A stretch of DNA of 64,000 bases from Methylopila turkensis (GTDB lineage Bacteria > Pseudomonadota > Alphaproteobacteria > Rhizobiales > Methylopilaceae). A program made the position numbers and the translations under genes. The notes beneath the pieces are model-generated. The model saw nothing but the letters and a program-made list of their open reading frames with translations, ran no database searches and was not told the origin of the DNA. The stretch is from positions 558,001 through 622,000 of the forward strand of contig NZ_BSFL01000003.1 in assembly GCF_027922325.1 (NCBI RefSeq), read 5' to 3'. Positions 7,728 through 15,206 of this stretch are shown here, in pieces; the stretch's first letter is position 1; each line of letters opens with the position of its first letter.

Positions 7728-8951
7728 ATGAACACGCAATCCTTCCCGAACGGGGCGGCGTTCGCCGCCACGACGGACGCGAGCCAGGCGGCGCCGGCGT
7801 TCGCGTCGGTCGAGGTGCACCGTTCGCTGGCGGCGGCGGACGCCGACTGGCGCGCGCTGCTGCGGGGCGCGGCCGCGACGCCGTACCAAACGCCCGATTT
7901 CCTGGGGGCCTGGGCTGCGAACGCCGGCAGGCACGAAGGCGTGACGCCGCTCATCGTCGTGGCGCGGGACGCGGAGGGCCAGCCGGCCGCTCTGCTGCCG
8001 CTCGGCGTGAAGCGCCGGTTCGGCCTCAGGGTCGCCTCGTTCCTCGGCGGCACTCACGTCAACTACAACATGCCGGTGTTCCGCGCCGGGCGGCTCGGCC
8101 TGTTCACGCCGGCCGAAACGCGCCGGCTGATGCGGCTCGCCGCCGAGAAGGGCGGCGTGGACGTGTTCGCGCTCGCGAACCAGCCGCGCAGCTGGCGCGG
8201 GCAGCCGAACCCGCTCGCCGCCCTGCCCGATCAGCCTTCCCCCGATTTCGCCTATAGCGGCCGGCTGGCGCCCTCGATCGAGGAGCACCTCCAGCGCCAC
8301 ACCTCCGCCAAGACGCGCTCGGCGCAGCGGCGCAAGCTGCGGCGGTTCGAGGAGCATGGCGCGGTGCGCATCTTCCGCGCGGACAGCGAGCATGACCGCG
8401 CCCGCGTCCTCGACGCCTATTTCCGGCAGAAGGCGCAGCGTCTCGCGGCGCGCGGGATCGACAACGTGTTCGCGGAGCCGGGCGTCGAGGCCTTCATCCG
8501 CGCCGCGGCCGGACTCGACGGTTCCCGCCAGGCGATCGACCTTTACGGCTTCGATGTCGGCGGCGAGATCGCGGCGACCTTTGGCGTCATCGCCGACGGC
8601 CGGCGCATGTGTGGGATGTTCAACTCGATCACGAGCTGCGACCTCGCCCGCTACAGCCCGGGCGAACTGCTGCTGAACGTCATGGTCGAGGACGCCATCG
8701 GCCGCGGCATGCAAGAGTTCGACCTCGGCGTCGGCGCCGCGCCCTACAAGGCTCTGCACTGTCCCGACGTGGATCCGCTGTTCGACAGCGTGTTCGGCGT
8801 AAGCCCCGCCGGCCGGCTCGCCGCGGCGGCGATCGGCGGCGGGCGCGCCCTGAAGGCGTGGGTGAAGAACTCACCGCGCGCGTACGCTCTCGCGACACGG
8901 CTCCGCCGGCTTCGCGCCCGCAACGTCGCGACCGCGCCGGACGCGTCCTGA
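7728..8951 (+). CDS. GNAT-fold acetyltransferase, CelD/BcsL-like
   Basis: A 407-residue protein of the double-GNAT type used in bacterial polysaccharide synthesis (CelD/BcsL group, related to FemAB). The C-terminal half has the typical substrate-binding part: LYGFDVGGEIAATFGVI, NSITSCDLARYSPGELL, and GMQEFDLGVGAAPYK. It probably transfers an acyl or aminoacyl group to an exopolysaccharide precursor in the cytoplasm. The start at ATG 7728 was chosen over GTG 7683; GAGGCTGGGA precedes the ATG. It leads a run with a glycosyltransferase, a sugar-phosphate transferase and a polymerase on the same strand. Its donor and acceptor are unknown. Confidence 0.8.
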   Translation: MNTQSFPNGAAFAATTDASQAAPAFASVEVHRSLAAADADWRALLRGAAATPYQTPDFLGAWAANAGRHEGVTPLIVVARDAEGQPAALLPLGVKRRFGLRVASFLGGTHVNYNMPVFRAGRLGLFTPAETRRLMRLAAEKGGVDVFALANQPRSWRGQPNPLAALPDQPSPDFAYSGRLAPSIEEHLQRHTSAKTRSAQRRKLRRFEEHGAVRIFRADSEHDRARVLDAYFRQKAQRLAARGIDNVFAEPGVEAFIRAAAGLDGSRQAIDLYGFDVGGEIAATFGVIADGRRMCGMFNSITSCDLARYSPGELLLNVMVEDAIGRGMQEFDLGVGAAPYKALHCPDVDPLFDSVFGVSPAGRLAAAAIGGGRALKAWVKNSPRAYALATRLRRLRARNVATAPDAS

Positions 8952-8967
8952 ACACGAGGCGGCTCCG

Positions 8968-10203
8968 ATGCCGAATGCGCACCGCTCCCTGCTCGTACAG
9001 CCCAATATCTTCGCGGAGGACGCGGCGCCGCGTCCCGCGGGCCGGGCGGCGGCGGCGACGTCCAGGCCGCTGCGCATCGTGCACATCGTGCGTTCGCCCT
9101 TCGGCGGGATCGGCCGGCACATCTTCGACCTCGCGGCCGCTCAGTCGGAGGCGGGCCACGAGGTCGGCTTCGTCTGCGACTCGCTCACTCTGACGCCGTT
9201 CGAGATCGCGCGCATCGAGGCCGTGAAGCCCCACCTCGCCCTCGGGGCGATGACCCTGCCGATCGCGCGGCAGATCGCCGTTTCGGATCTCGGCGCGCTG
9301 CGCGCCGTGCACGGTTTGTTGGGACCGATCGCGCCGGACGTCATCCACACCCACGGCGCGAAGGGCGGCGCCTTCGGGCGTCTCGTCGGCGCCTGGAGCG
9401 GGCGATCGCGCCCGATCGTCAAGATCTACGCGCCCCACGGCGGCAGCCTGCATTACGATCCCGCTTCGCTCGAGGGCCGCGTCTATTTCAAGCTGGAACG
9501 CGCCCTGGAGCGCGCGACCGACGCGCTCGTGCATGTGAGCGAGTTCGAGCGGCTCGCCTATGTGGACAAGATCGGCGCGCCCCGCTGCCCGGCCGCGGTC
9601 ATCCGCAACGGCCTCGCTCCGCACGAATTCGATCCCGTCGCGCCCGCCCCGGACGCCACCGACATCCTCTATCTCGGCATGCTGCGCGACCTGAAGGGCG
9701 TCGACGTGCTGCTGGACGCCCTGACGACGCTGAACGCCGGCGCTCGCCGCGTGACGGCGACCATCGTCGGCGACGGTCCGGACGAGGCGCGCTACCGGGC
9801 GATCGTGGCCGAGCGCGGTCTCGGCGACGCCATCCGGTTCCGGCCTGCGACGCCCGCGCGCGAGGCCTTCGCGCTCGGCCGGCTGATCGTGGTGCCGTCG
9901 CGCGCAGAATCCCTGCCCTACGTGGTGCTGGAGGCGATCGCGGCCGGTCTGCCGATCATCGCGACGGATGTCGGCGGCATACCGGAAATCTTCGGCCCAT
10001 ATGCCGACGCCCTGGTTCCGGCCGGCGATTCCGAGGCGCTCGCCGCGGCCATCGGCGACCGTCTCGGCGACGAAGCGGTGGCCCGTTCGCGCGCGGCCGC
10101 GCTGAAGCGTCACATATCAGGCGAGTTCTCCCGCCAGGCCATGGCGGCGGGGGTCGAAACTGTTTACCGCAAAGCGATCGAGGCGGCGTCGCGGGAGGCC
10201 TAG
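8968..10203 (+). CDS. Glycosyltransferase family 4 protein
   Basis: A 411-residue GT-B glycosyltransferase. The N-terminal acceptor domain has RIVHIVRSPFGGIGRHI (glycine-rich loop) and VIHTHGAKGG. The C-terminal donor domain has ILYLGMLRDLKGVD, VGDGPDEARY and the retaining-enzyme motif with E-x7-E in ESLPYVVLEAIAAGLP. It transfers a sugar from a nucleotide donor to a growing polyprenyl-linked glycan at the cytoplasmic face of the membrane. The ATG lies 16 bases after the previous stop, with GAGGCGG as the ribosome site. Its place between the acetyltransferase and the initiating sugar transferase argues for an exopolysaccharide or capsule role. Sugar specificity is not readable. Confidence 0.9.
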   Translation: MPNAHRSLLVQPNIFAEDAAPRPAGRAAAATSRPLRIVHIVRSPFGGIGRHIFDLAAAQSEAGHEVGFVCDSLTLTPFEIARIEAVKPHLALGAMTLPIARQIAVSDLGALRAVHGLLGPIAPDVIHTHGAKGGAFGRLVGAWSGRSRPIVKIYAPHGGSLHYDPASLEGRVYFKLERALERATDALVHVSEFERLAYVDKIGAPRCPAAVIRNGLAPHEFDPVAPAPDATDILYLGMLRDLKGVDVLLDALTTLNAGARRVTATIVGDGPDEARYRAIVAERGLGDAIRFRPATPAREAFALGRLIVVPSRAESLPYVVLEAIAAGLPIIATDVGGIPEIFGPYADALVPAGDSEALAAAIGDRLGDEAVARSRAAALKRHISGEFSRQAMAAGVETVYRKAIEAASREA

Positions 10204-10272
10204 CGAAGCCGGCGTAAACACTTCTTGTCACCTCGCCGGCATAGTCTCCACCGCTCGACCGAGGGACGACAC

Positions 10273-11793
10273 GTGACTGGTTCGATCATGCCCATGATGG
10301 ACGCAGGCGAACCGCAGCAGCGGGACACGCCGCGGCAGGCCCGGCTTAACGATCAGGCCCGCGAGATCGCCGAACGTTTTCGCGAGGCGTCGATCTCGCA
10401 GGTCGTGCTCGTCGGCGGGGTGCGGCTGGCGGACGTCGCGACCATCGTGGCCGCGGCGCTGATCGCCCATGTCATCGCCTTCCACGGCGAGCAGCCGTTC
10501 GGCTGGACCTACATGGTCGCGGTCGGATCGGCCGTGGCTCTGGCGCTGATCTTCGCGCAGGCGGCGGACGCCTATCACGTGGTCGCCTTCCGCGCCTTCG
10601 GCAGCCAGTTCGGTCGCATGCTGGGCTCGTGGACGCTGGTGTTCGCGGGCTTCGCCGTCGCCGGCAGCTTCCTCGACTTCGGCGGCGCCGTCGACCGCCG
10701 CTGGATCGGGCTCTGGTTCGTGCTCGGCGCCGGCGGCTTCATGGCCTCGCGCGCCGTGCTCGCCGTGCTGGTGCGGCGCTGGACGGCCGACGGCCGCATC
10801 GGGCGCAAGGCGGTGATCGTCGGCGGCGGCGAGCCGGCCGCGGACCTGATCCGCGCGCTCGAGTCGACGCCCGGCAACGACGTCCACATCTGCGGCGTGT
10901 TCGACGACCGCTCCAACGACCGCTCGCCGGCGGTCGTGGCCGGCTACCCGAAGCTCGGCACCATCGCCGAGCTCGTGGAGTTTGGCCGGCTCGCGCGCAT
11001 CGACCTGCTGATCGTGACGATCCCGGTCTCGGCCGCCGGCCGCGTGCGCGAGATCCTGAAGACGCTGTGGGTGCTGCCGGTCGACATCCGGCTTTCGGCG
11101 CACACTGACAAGCTCCGCTACCGGCCGCGCGCCTACTCCTACGTCGGCTCGATCCCGATGGTCGAGCTCGCCGAGAAGCCGATCGCGAACTGGGACTTCG
11201 TGGTCAAGCGCGCCTTCGACCTCATCGTCGGGACGCTCGCGCTCGTGGCGCTGTCGCCGCTGATGATCGCGACCGCGATCGCCATCAAGCTCGACACGCC
11301 CGGCCCGGTGTTCTTCCGCCAGAAGCGCTACGGCTTCAACAACGAGGTCATCGACGTCTTCAAGTTCCGCTCCATGCGCCACGACATGGCGGACCCCGAC
11401 GCGAAGGTCGTCGTGACCAAAGGCGACCCGCGGGTGACGCGCGTCGGCCGGATCATCCGCAAATCCTCGATCGACGAGCTGCCGCAGCTGTTCAACGTGC
11501 TGAAGGGCGAGCTGTCGCTGGTCGGCCCCCGCCCCCACGCCGTCAACGCCCACACCTCGCAGACCCTGTGGAACGACGTCGTCGACGGCTACTTCGCGCG
11601 CCACAAGGTCAAGCCCGGCGTCACCGGCTGGGCGCAGATCAACGGCTGGCGCGGCGAGGTCGACACCAGCGACAAGCTCAAGCGCCGCGTCGACCACGAC
11701 CTCTACTACATCGAGAACTGGTCGATCCTGTTCGACATCCTGATCCTCGTGAAGACGCCGTTCGCGCTGACGAAGAGCGAGAACGCCTATTGA
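10273..11793 (+). CDS. Polyprenyl glycosylphosphotransferase (undecaprenyl-phosphate sugar-1-P transferase)
   Basis: A 506-residue initiating transferase, WbaP/WcaJ/ExoY family. Four hydrophobic spans are in the first ~190 residues, followed by a CoA-binding-like Rossmann segment (RKAVIVGGGEPAADLI), another span (RAFDLIVGTLALVALSPLM), and the catalytic C-terminal domain. Family motifs visible there are FFRQKRYGFN, FKFRSM, SSIDELPQLFNVLKG and SLVGPRPH. It attaches the first hexose-1-phosphate to undecaprenyl phosphate and thus starts exopolysaccharide repeat synthesis. I chose GTG 10273 because GAGGGAC sits 5 bases upstream; ATG 10288 is the alternative. The stop overlaps the next start. Confidence 0.9.
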   Translation: MTGSIMPMMDAGEPQQRDTPRQARLNDQAREIAERFREASISQVVLVGGVRLADVATIVAAALIAHVIAFHGEQPFGWTYMVAVGSAVALALIFAQAADAYHVVAFRAFGSQFGRMLGSWTLVFAGFAVAGSFLDFGGAVDRRWIGLWFVLGAGGFMASRAVLAVLVRRWTADGRIGRKAVIVGGGEPAADLIRALESTPGNDVHICGVFDDRSNDRSPAVVAGYPKLGTIAELVEFGRLARIDLLIVTIPVSAAGRVREILKTLWVLPVDIRLSAHTDKLRYRPRAYSYVGSIPMVELAEKPIANWDFVVKRAFDLIVGTLALVALSPLMIATAIAIKLDTPGPVFFRQKRYGFNNEVIDVFKFRSMRHDMADPDAKVVVTKGDPRVTRVGRIIRKSSIDELPQLFNVLKGELSLVGPRPHAVNAHTSQTLWNDVVDGYFARHKVKPGVTGWAQINGWRGEVDTSDKLKRRVDHDLYYIENWSILFDILILVKTPFALTKSENAY

Positions 11794-13064
11794 GCGCGAC
11801 GGGCGGATACGGCGCGGCCGCCCCCCGCCGCCGCCTCGTCATCCGCGCGGAGACGCTGCGCGAGGGCCTGGTCGCGCTCGCGGTCGTGTCGGGCTTCTTC
11901 GTCATGTACGAGCCCGCGCCCTACGATCTGCTCTTCATCGTCGCGATCGGGCTGTTCGCCGCCACCGGGCTCACGCTGCCGCGCATGCTGCTGCCGTTCC
12001 TGCTGCTGGTGATCCTCTACCAGCTCGGCGCGGTGTTGACGCTGACGCTGGTGCTCGACCGCGCCAACACGATGAAATGGACCGTCGTCGGCGTGTTCCT
12101 GGCCGGGACCGGCGTGTTCTACGCGCTGTTCCTCGCGGAGCGCACCGGAATCCGGGCGCGGCTGATCGCCAACGCCTGGGTGATCGCGGGCGCCTGCGGC
12201 GGCGCGCTCGCGATCGTCGGCTACTTCCACCTCGCGCCCGGCTCCGACAAGCTGCTGATCTTCGGGCGCGCCAAGGCGACCTTCAAGGACCCCAACGTCT
12301 TCGCGCCCTACCTGATCTTCCCCGCGCTGATCCTGATCCAGCGGCTCTACGCCACCGACCATCTGAAGCGCGCCGCCTTCATGCTCGTGCCGCTCGGCCT
12401 GATCATGAGCGGCATCTTCCTCAGCTTCTCCCGCGGCTCCTGGGGGCATCTTATCGCCTCCGCGGCGCTGATGACGGGCCTCACCATCCTGGCCTCGCCG
12501 ACGCCCGCGCGGCGCGCGCGCATCCTGCTGATCTGCGGGGCGGCCGCGCTCGGCGCGGCGCTGCTGATCGCCGTGCTGCTCAGCATGCCCTCGGTGTCGA
12601 GCCTGTTCGCCGAACGCGCGAGCCTCGAGCAGAACTACGACGTCGGCCGCTACGGCCGCTTCGCGCGCCACATCGCCGGCGCGCAGCTCGCCTTCGACAA
12701 GCCGTTCGGCATCGGCATCTACCAGTTCGCCAAGATCTTCGGCGCCGACGTCCACAACACCTATCTCAACGCCTTCATGTCCTACGGATGGCTCGGCGGC
12801 CTGGCGCTGCCGACGCTGGTGATCCTCACCTTCGTCTATTGCGTCCGCTACGTGCTGGCGCCGGCCCCCTGGCGGCCGATCTTCATCTGCGCCTTCTCCA
12901 CCTGGGCCGTGCTGATGATGGAGGCCTGGGTCATCGACGTGGACCACTGGCGCCACCAATGGGCTCTGCTCGGCATGTGCTGGGGCTTCATCGTCGCCAC
13001 CGCCAAGCACGTCCAGACCAACGACGCCGGGGCGCCGGCGCCCGTGCGACGCCTCGTCGGCTGA
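11790..13064 (+). CDS. O-antigen ligase/polymerase (Wzy-like) membrane protein
   Basis: A polytopic membrane protein of about 424 residues with roughly ten spans and a large periplasmic loop, carrying the Wzy_C-type sequence GRYGRFARHIAGAQLAF, GIGIYQF and VHNTYLNAFMSYGWLGG. Such proteins polymerise or ligate polyprenyl-linked oligosaccharides on the periplasmic side. The only plausible start upstream of the first span is TTG 11790, which overlaps the preceding TGA (TTGA). This suggests translational coupling with the initiating transferase. Polymerase rather than lipid-A ligase is favoured by the exopolysaccharide context. Confidence 0.82.
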   Translation: MSATGGYGAAAPRRRLVIRAETLREGLVALAVVSGFFVMYEPAPYDLLFIVAIGLFAATGLTLPRMLLPFLLLVILYQLGAVLTLTLVLDRANTMKWTVVGVFLAGTGVFYALFLAERTGIRARLIANAWVIAGACGGALAIVGYFHLAPGSDKLLIFGRAKATFKDPNVFAPYLIFPALILIQRLYATDHLKRAAFMLVPLGLIMSGIFLSFSRGSWGHLIASAALMTGLTILASPTPARRARILLICGAAALGAALLIAVLLSMPSVSSLFAERASLEQNYDVGRYGRFARHIAGAQLAFDKPFGIGIYQFAKIFGADVHNTYLNAFMSYGWLGGLALPTLVILTFVYCVRYVLAPAPWRPIFICAFSTWAVLMMEAWVIDVDHWRHQWALLGMCWGFIVATAKHVQTNDAGAPAPVRRLVG

Positions 13065-13155
13065 CGCCGCCGGGGTTGAAGCGGCAGATTGGGCGGACGA
13101 TGCTGCCGAACGGCGCCCCGCCACGCCCGCCCCACGTGACCACGAGCCGAAGCCC

Positions 13156-13743
13156 CTGCCAGATCGCCCGCTCAAGATCGTTCTCATCGACGCCAGTCCC
13201 GTCCGGGCGGCGATCCTGGAAGACGGCCTGCGTGAGGCAGGCCACGCCAACATCATGCGCATCGGCGATCACGCCAACCTGCTGGAGCGCATCTACGCGA
13301 TCGATCCCGACGTGATCCTGATCGATCTCGCGGATCCGAGCCGCGACGTGCTGGAGCAGATGTTCCAGATGAGCCGCGCTGTCCGTCGCCCGGTCGGCAT
13401 GTTCGTCGACCAGACCGACTCGGCCTCGATCGAGGCCTCGGTCGAGGCCGGCGTTTCGGCCTACGTCGTCGACGGGCTGCGCAAGGAGCGCGTGAAGCCC
13501 ATCCTCGATATGACGATCAGCCGCTTCAACGCCTTCAGCAGGCTGCGCTCGGAGCTCGAACAGGCCAAGAGCCAGCTCGAGGAGCGCAAAACGGTGGACC
13601 GGGCCAAGGGCATTCTCATGCGCACCCGCAAGATCGGCGAGGAGGAGGCGTACGGCCTGCTCCGCAAGGTCGCCATGAACGAGAAAAAGAAGATCTCCGA
13701 GATCGCGCAGTCCGTCATCACCGCCGCGGAGCTGCTCGCATGA
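13156..13743 (+). CDS. nasT: NasT, ANTAR-domain RNA-binding antiterminator
   Basis: Receiver-like domain (LKIVLIDASP, DPDVILIDLADPS) followed by a coiled linker and an ANTAR RNA-binding domain (KTVDRAKGILMRTRKIGEEEAYGLLRKVAM and following, last ~60 residues). NasT binds paired hexaloop hairpins in nitrate-assimilation leaders and prevents termination; NasS restrains it until nitrate or nitrite is present. No ATG, GTG or TTG lies in frame before the receiver domain; the first is ATG 13255, which would delete its first strands. CTG 13156 gives 195 residues, the normal family length, so I place the start there tentatively. An ATG at 13100 is in another frame and would need a frameshift. The stop overlaps nasS by ATGA. 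Confidence 0.82.
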   Translation: MPDRPLKIVLIDASPVRAAILEDGLREAGHANIMRIGDHANLLERIYAIDPDVILIDLADPSRDVLEQMFQMSRAVRRPVGMFVDQTDSASIEASVEAGVSAYVVDGLRKERVKPILDMTISRFNAFSRLRSELEQAKSQLEERKTVDRAKGILMRTRKIGEEEAYGLLRKVAMNEKKKISEIAQSVITAAELLA

Positions 13744-14846
13744 GTCTCGACCGCCTCAGGATCGGCTTCATCCCGCTCGCTGACGCGGCGATCCCGATCG
13801 TCGCCGCCGACGTCGGCTTCGCGGCCGAGGAGGGGTTTCAGATCGAGCTGTCGCGCGAAGTGTCGTGGTCGAACATCCGGGACCGCCTCGTGCTCGGCCA
13901 TTTCGACGCCGCCCACCTGCTGGCGCCGGTCGCGATCGCGACCTCGCTCGGTCTCGCCGGCATGAAGGCGACGCTGTCCGCGCCGCTCGCGCTCGGCCTG
14001 AACGGCAACGCCTTCACTCTTTCGCCCTTCCTGCACGACGAACTGGTCGCCCATCTCGCGCCCGGCGCGGCGCTGTCGGACCCGCTTGCGACCGGCGCCG
14101 CCTTCGCCTCGCTCGTGCGCGCGCGCCACGGCCGTGGCGACGAGCCGCCGACGCTCGGCATGACCTTTCCGTTCTCGACGCACAACTACCAGCTCCGGCT
14201 CTGGCTCGACGCGGCCGGGCTCATCCCCGACCAGGACGTCCGGCTCGCCGTCGTGCCTCCGCCCTACATGGTCGACGCGCTTCAGAACGGCCATGTGGAC
14301 GGCTTCTGCGTCGGCGCTCCCTGGAACGCGGTCGCGGTCGACCTCGGGCTCGGCCGCATCCTGCATCTCGGGGTCGAGCTCGTGCGACGCTGTCCGGAAA
14401 AGGTGCTGGCGGTGCGCTCCGGCCTGCTCGACGGGGAACCGGAGCGGATCGAGGCGCTCGTGCGCGCCTGCGTGCGCGCCGCGGCCTGGATCGACGATCC
14501 GGCGAACCGTCACGAAACGGCCCGCATTCTTGGCGCGGAAGACCGGCTCGACCTGCCCGCGACGCTGATCCGGCGAACCCTCGACAGCCGCCTGGCCACG
14601 GGCTGGCGTGACGAGGTGCGAAATTCGGACAATCTCCTGCTGTTCGGCCGTGACGGCGCCACGCGTCCAGACCCCCGTCACGCGCGCTGGCTGCACGCCC
14701 AGATGGCGCGCTGGGGTCAGGCCCCGGCAAGCACGGCCGCTTCCGACGCCGCGGCCGCGCTGTACCGGACCGACATCTACGACAAGGCGCTCGGCGCCGC
14801 GCCGCCTGCCCTTCCGGACGACGCGCTGGAACTCTTCACGGGCTGA
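13740..14846 (+). CDS. nasS: NasS, cytoplasmic nitrate/nitrite sensor of the CmpA/NrtA fold
   Basis: A 368-residue homologue of nitrate-binding protein NrtA with no signal peptide, starting directly with LRIGFIPLADAAIPIVAA. Conserved ligand-domain motifs are visible: WSNIRDRLVLGHFDAAHLLAPV, TFPFSTHNYQLRLWL, VVPPPYMVDALQNGHVDGFCVGAPWN. Known NasS proteins bind NasT in the absence of nitrate/nitrite and release it when the ligand binds. The gene overlaps nasT (ATGA), with nasT first; many other species have nasS first. A 360-base non-coding region with the promoter and leader of the nrt/nas operon follows. Confidence 0.92.
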   Translation: MSLDRLRIGFIPLADAAIPIVAADVGFAAEEGFQIELSREVSWSNIRDRLVLGHFDAAHLLAPVAIATSLGLAGMKATLSAPLALGLNGNAFTLSPFLHDELVAHLAPGAALSDPLATGAAFASLVRARHGRGDEPPTLGMTFPFSTHNYQLRLWLDAAGLIPDQDVRLAVVPPPYMVDALQNGHVDGFCVGAPWNAVAVDLGLGRILHLGVELVRRCPEKVLAVRSGLLDGEPERIEALVRACVRAAAWIDDPANRHETARILGAEDRLDLPATLIRRTLDSRLATGWRDEVRNSDNLLLFGRDGATRPDPRHARWLHAQMARWGQAPASTAASDAAAALYRTDIYDKALGAAPPALPDDALELFTG

Positions 14847-14865
14847 TCGCCGGGCGGCGTGATTG

Positions 14866-14878
14866 TGTGCAGTGCACA
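14866..14878. promoter_or_regulatory. Palindrome upstream of the nrt promoter
   Basis: A perfect inverted repeat (TGTGCA, one base, TGCACA) lies about 135 bp before the sigma-54-like promoter at 15001, at a distance usual for an enhancer-binding protein. Its spacing does not fit the NtrC consensus. A second perfect 10-bp palindrome, CGAACGTTCG, lies at 14973-14982. Protein partners are unknown. Confidence 0.4.
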
Positions 14879-15000
14879 TAGGCAAGGCGCGGCATGCGCG
14901 TTCCTCAGGCGCCTAAGCGCTTCCACGGCTGATCGGTAGAACTCCGTAGCATCTCCTAAAATCGTTCCAATTCGAACGTTCGCGCGTCCGGGTCACAGGT

Positions 15001-15017
15001 TGGCACGGCTCTTGAAT
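15001..15017 (+). promoter_or_regulatory. Sigma-54-type -24/-12 promoter for the nrt/nas operon
   Basis: TGGCACG, four bases, TTGAAT matches the RpoN consensus (TGGCACG-N4-TTGCW) except for A in place of C in the -12 element. It would start transcription near 15027, just before the two leader hairpins. Sigma-54 with NtrC is the usual control of nitrate assimilation in alphaproteobacteria, which supports the assignment. The imperfect -12 element lowers confidence. Confidence 0.65.
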
Positions 15018-15034
15018 ATCGTTTGGCAAGGTTC

Positions 15035-15076
15035 ACGTCGGCGCTGACGTCCGGACCCTCCCGCCCAACGATGGGC
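15035..15076 (+). ncRNA. ANTAR-target double hairpin in the nrtA leader
   Basis: Two stem-loops with six-base loops, 12 bases apart, as required for ANTAR protein binding. Hairpin 1 has stem ACGTC/GACGT (15035-15050) and loop GGCGCT. Hairpin 2 has stem GCCC/GGGC (15063-15076) and loop AACGAT, with the conserved A at loop position 1 and G at position 4. Hairpin 1 keeps G4 but has G at position 1. NasT, encoded 1.3 kb upstream, is the expected ligand. A further CAGCG/CGCTG pairing (15080-15093) could sequester the left arm of the terminator. Confidence 0.75.
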
Positions 15077-15086
15077 AACCAGCGAC

Positions 15087-15134
15087 GCCGCTGATCTGAC
15101 ACGCCCGACCGCGTGCCCAGACAGCGGCTTTTTT
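15087..15134 (+). terminator. Leader intrinsic terminator (attenuator) before nrtA
   Basis: The outer stem is GCCGCTG (15087-15093) with CAGCGGC (15122-15128). An inner stem is CACGC/GCGTG. Six T bases follow (15129-15134), then A and four more T. It lies between the promoter and nrtA and would stop transcription unless NasT acts on the hairpins just upstream. Confidence 0.8.
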
Positions 15135-15206
15135 ATTTTCGGCCGTCCGTTCCGGACGGTCCCCAGACGACGCGGCGCCCGCGGGCGCGAATGGAGCCAA
15201 GAGCTT

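Noticed and set aside
14866..14878. NtrC enhancer site
   Set aside because: The palindrome is perfect but has one base between half-sites, while NtrC sites need about five to six. Recorded only as an unassigned palindrome.
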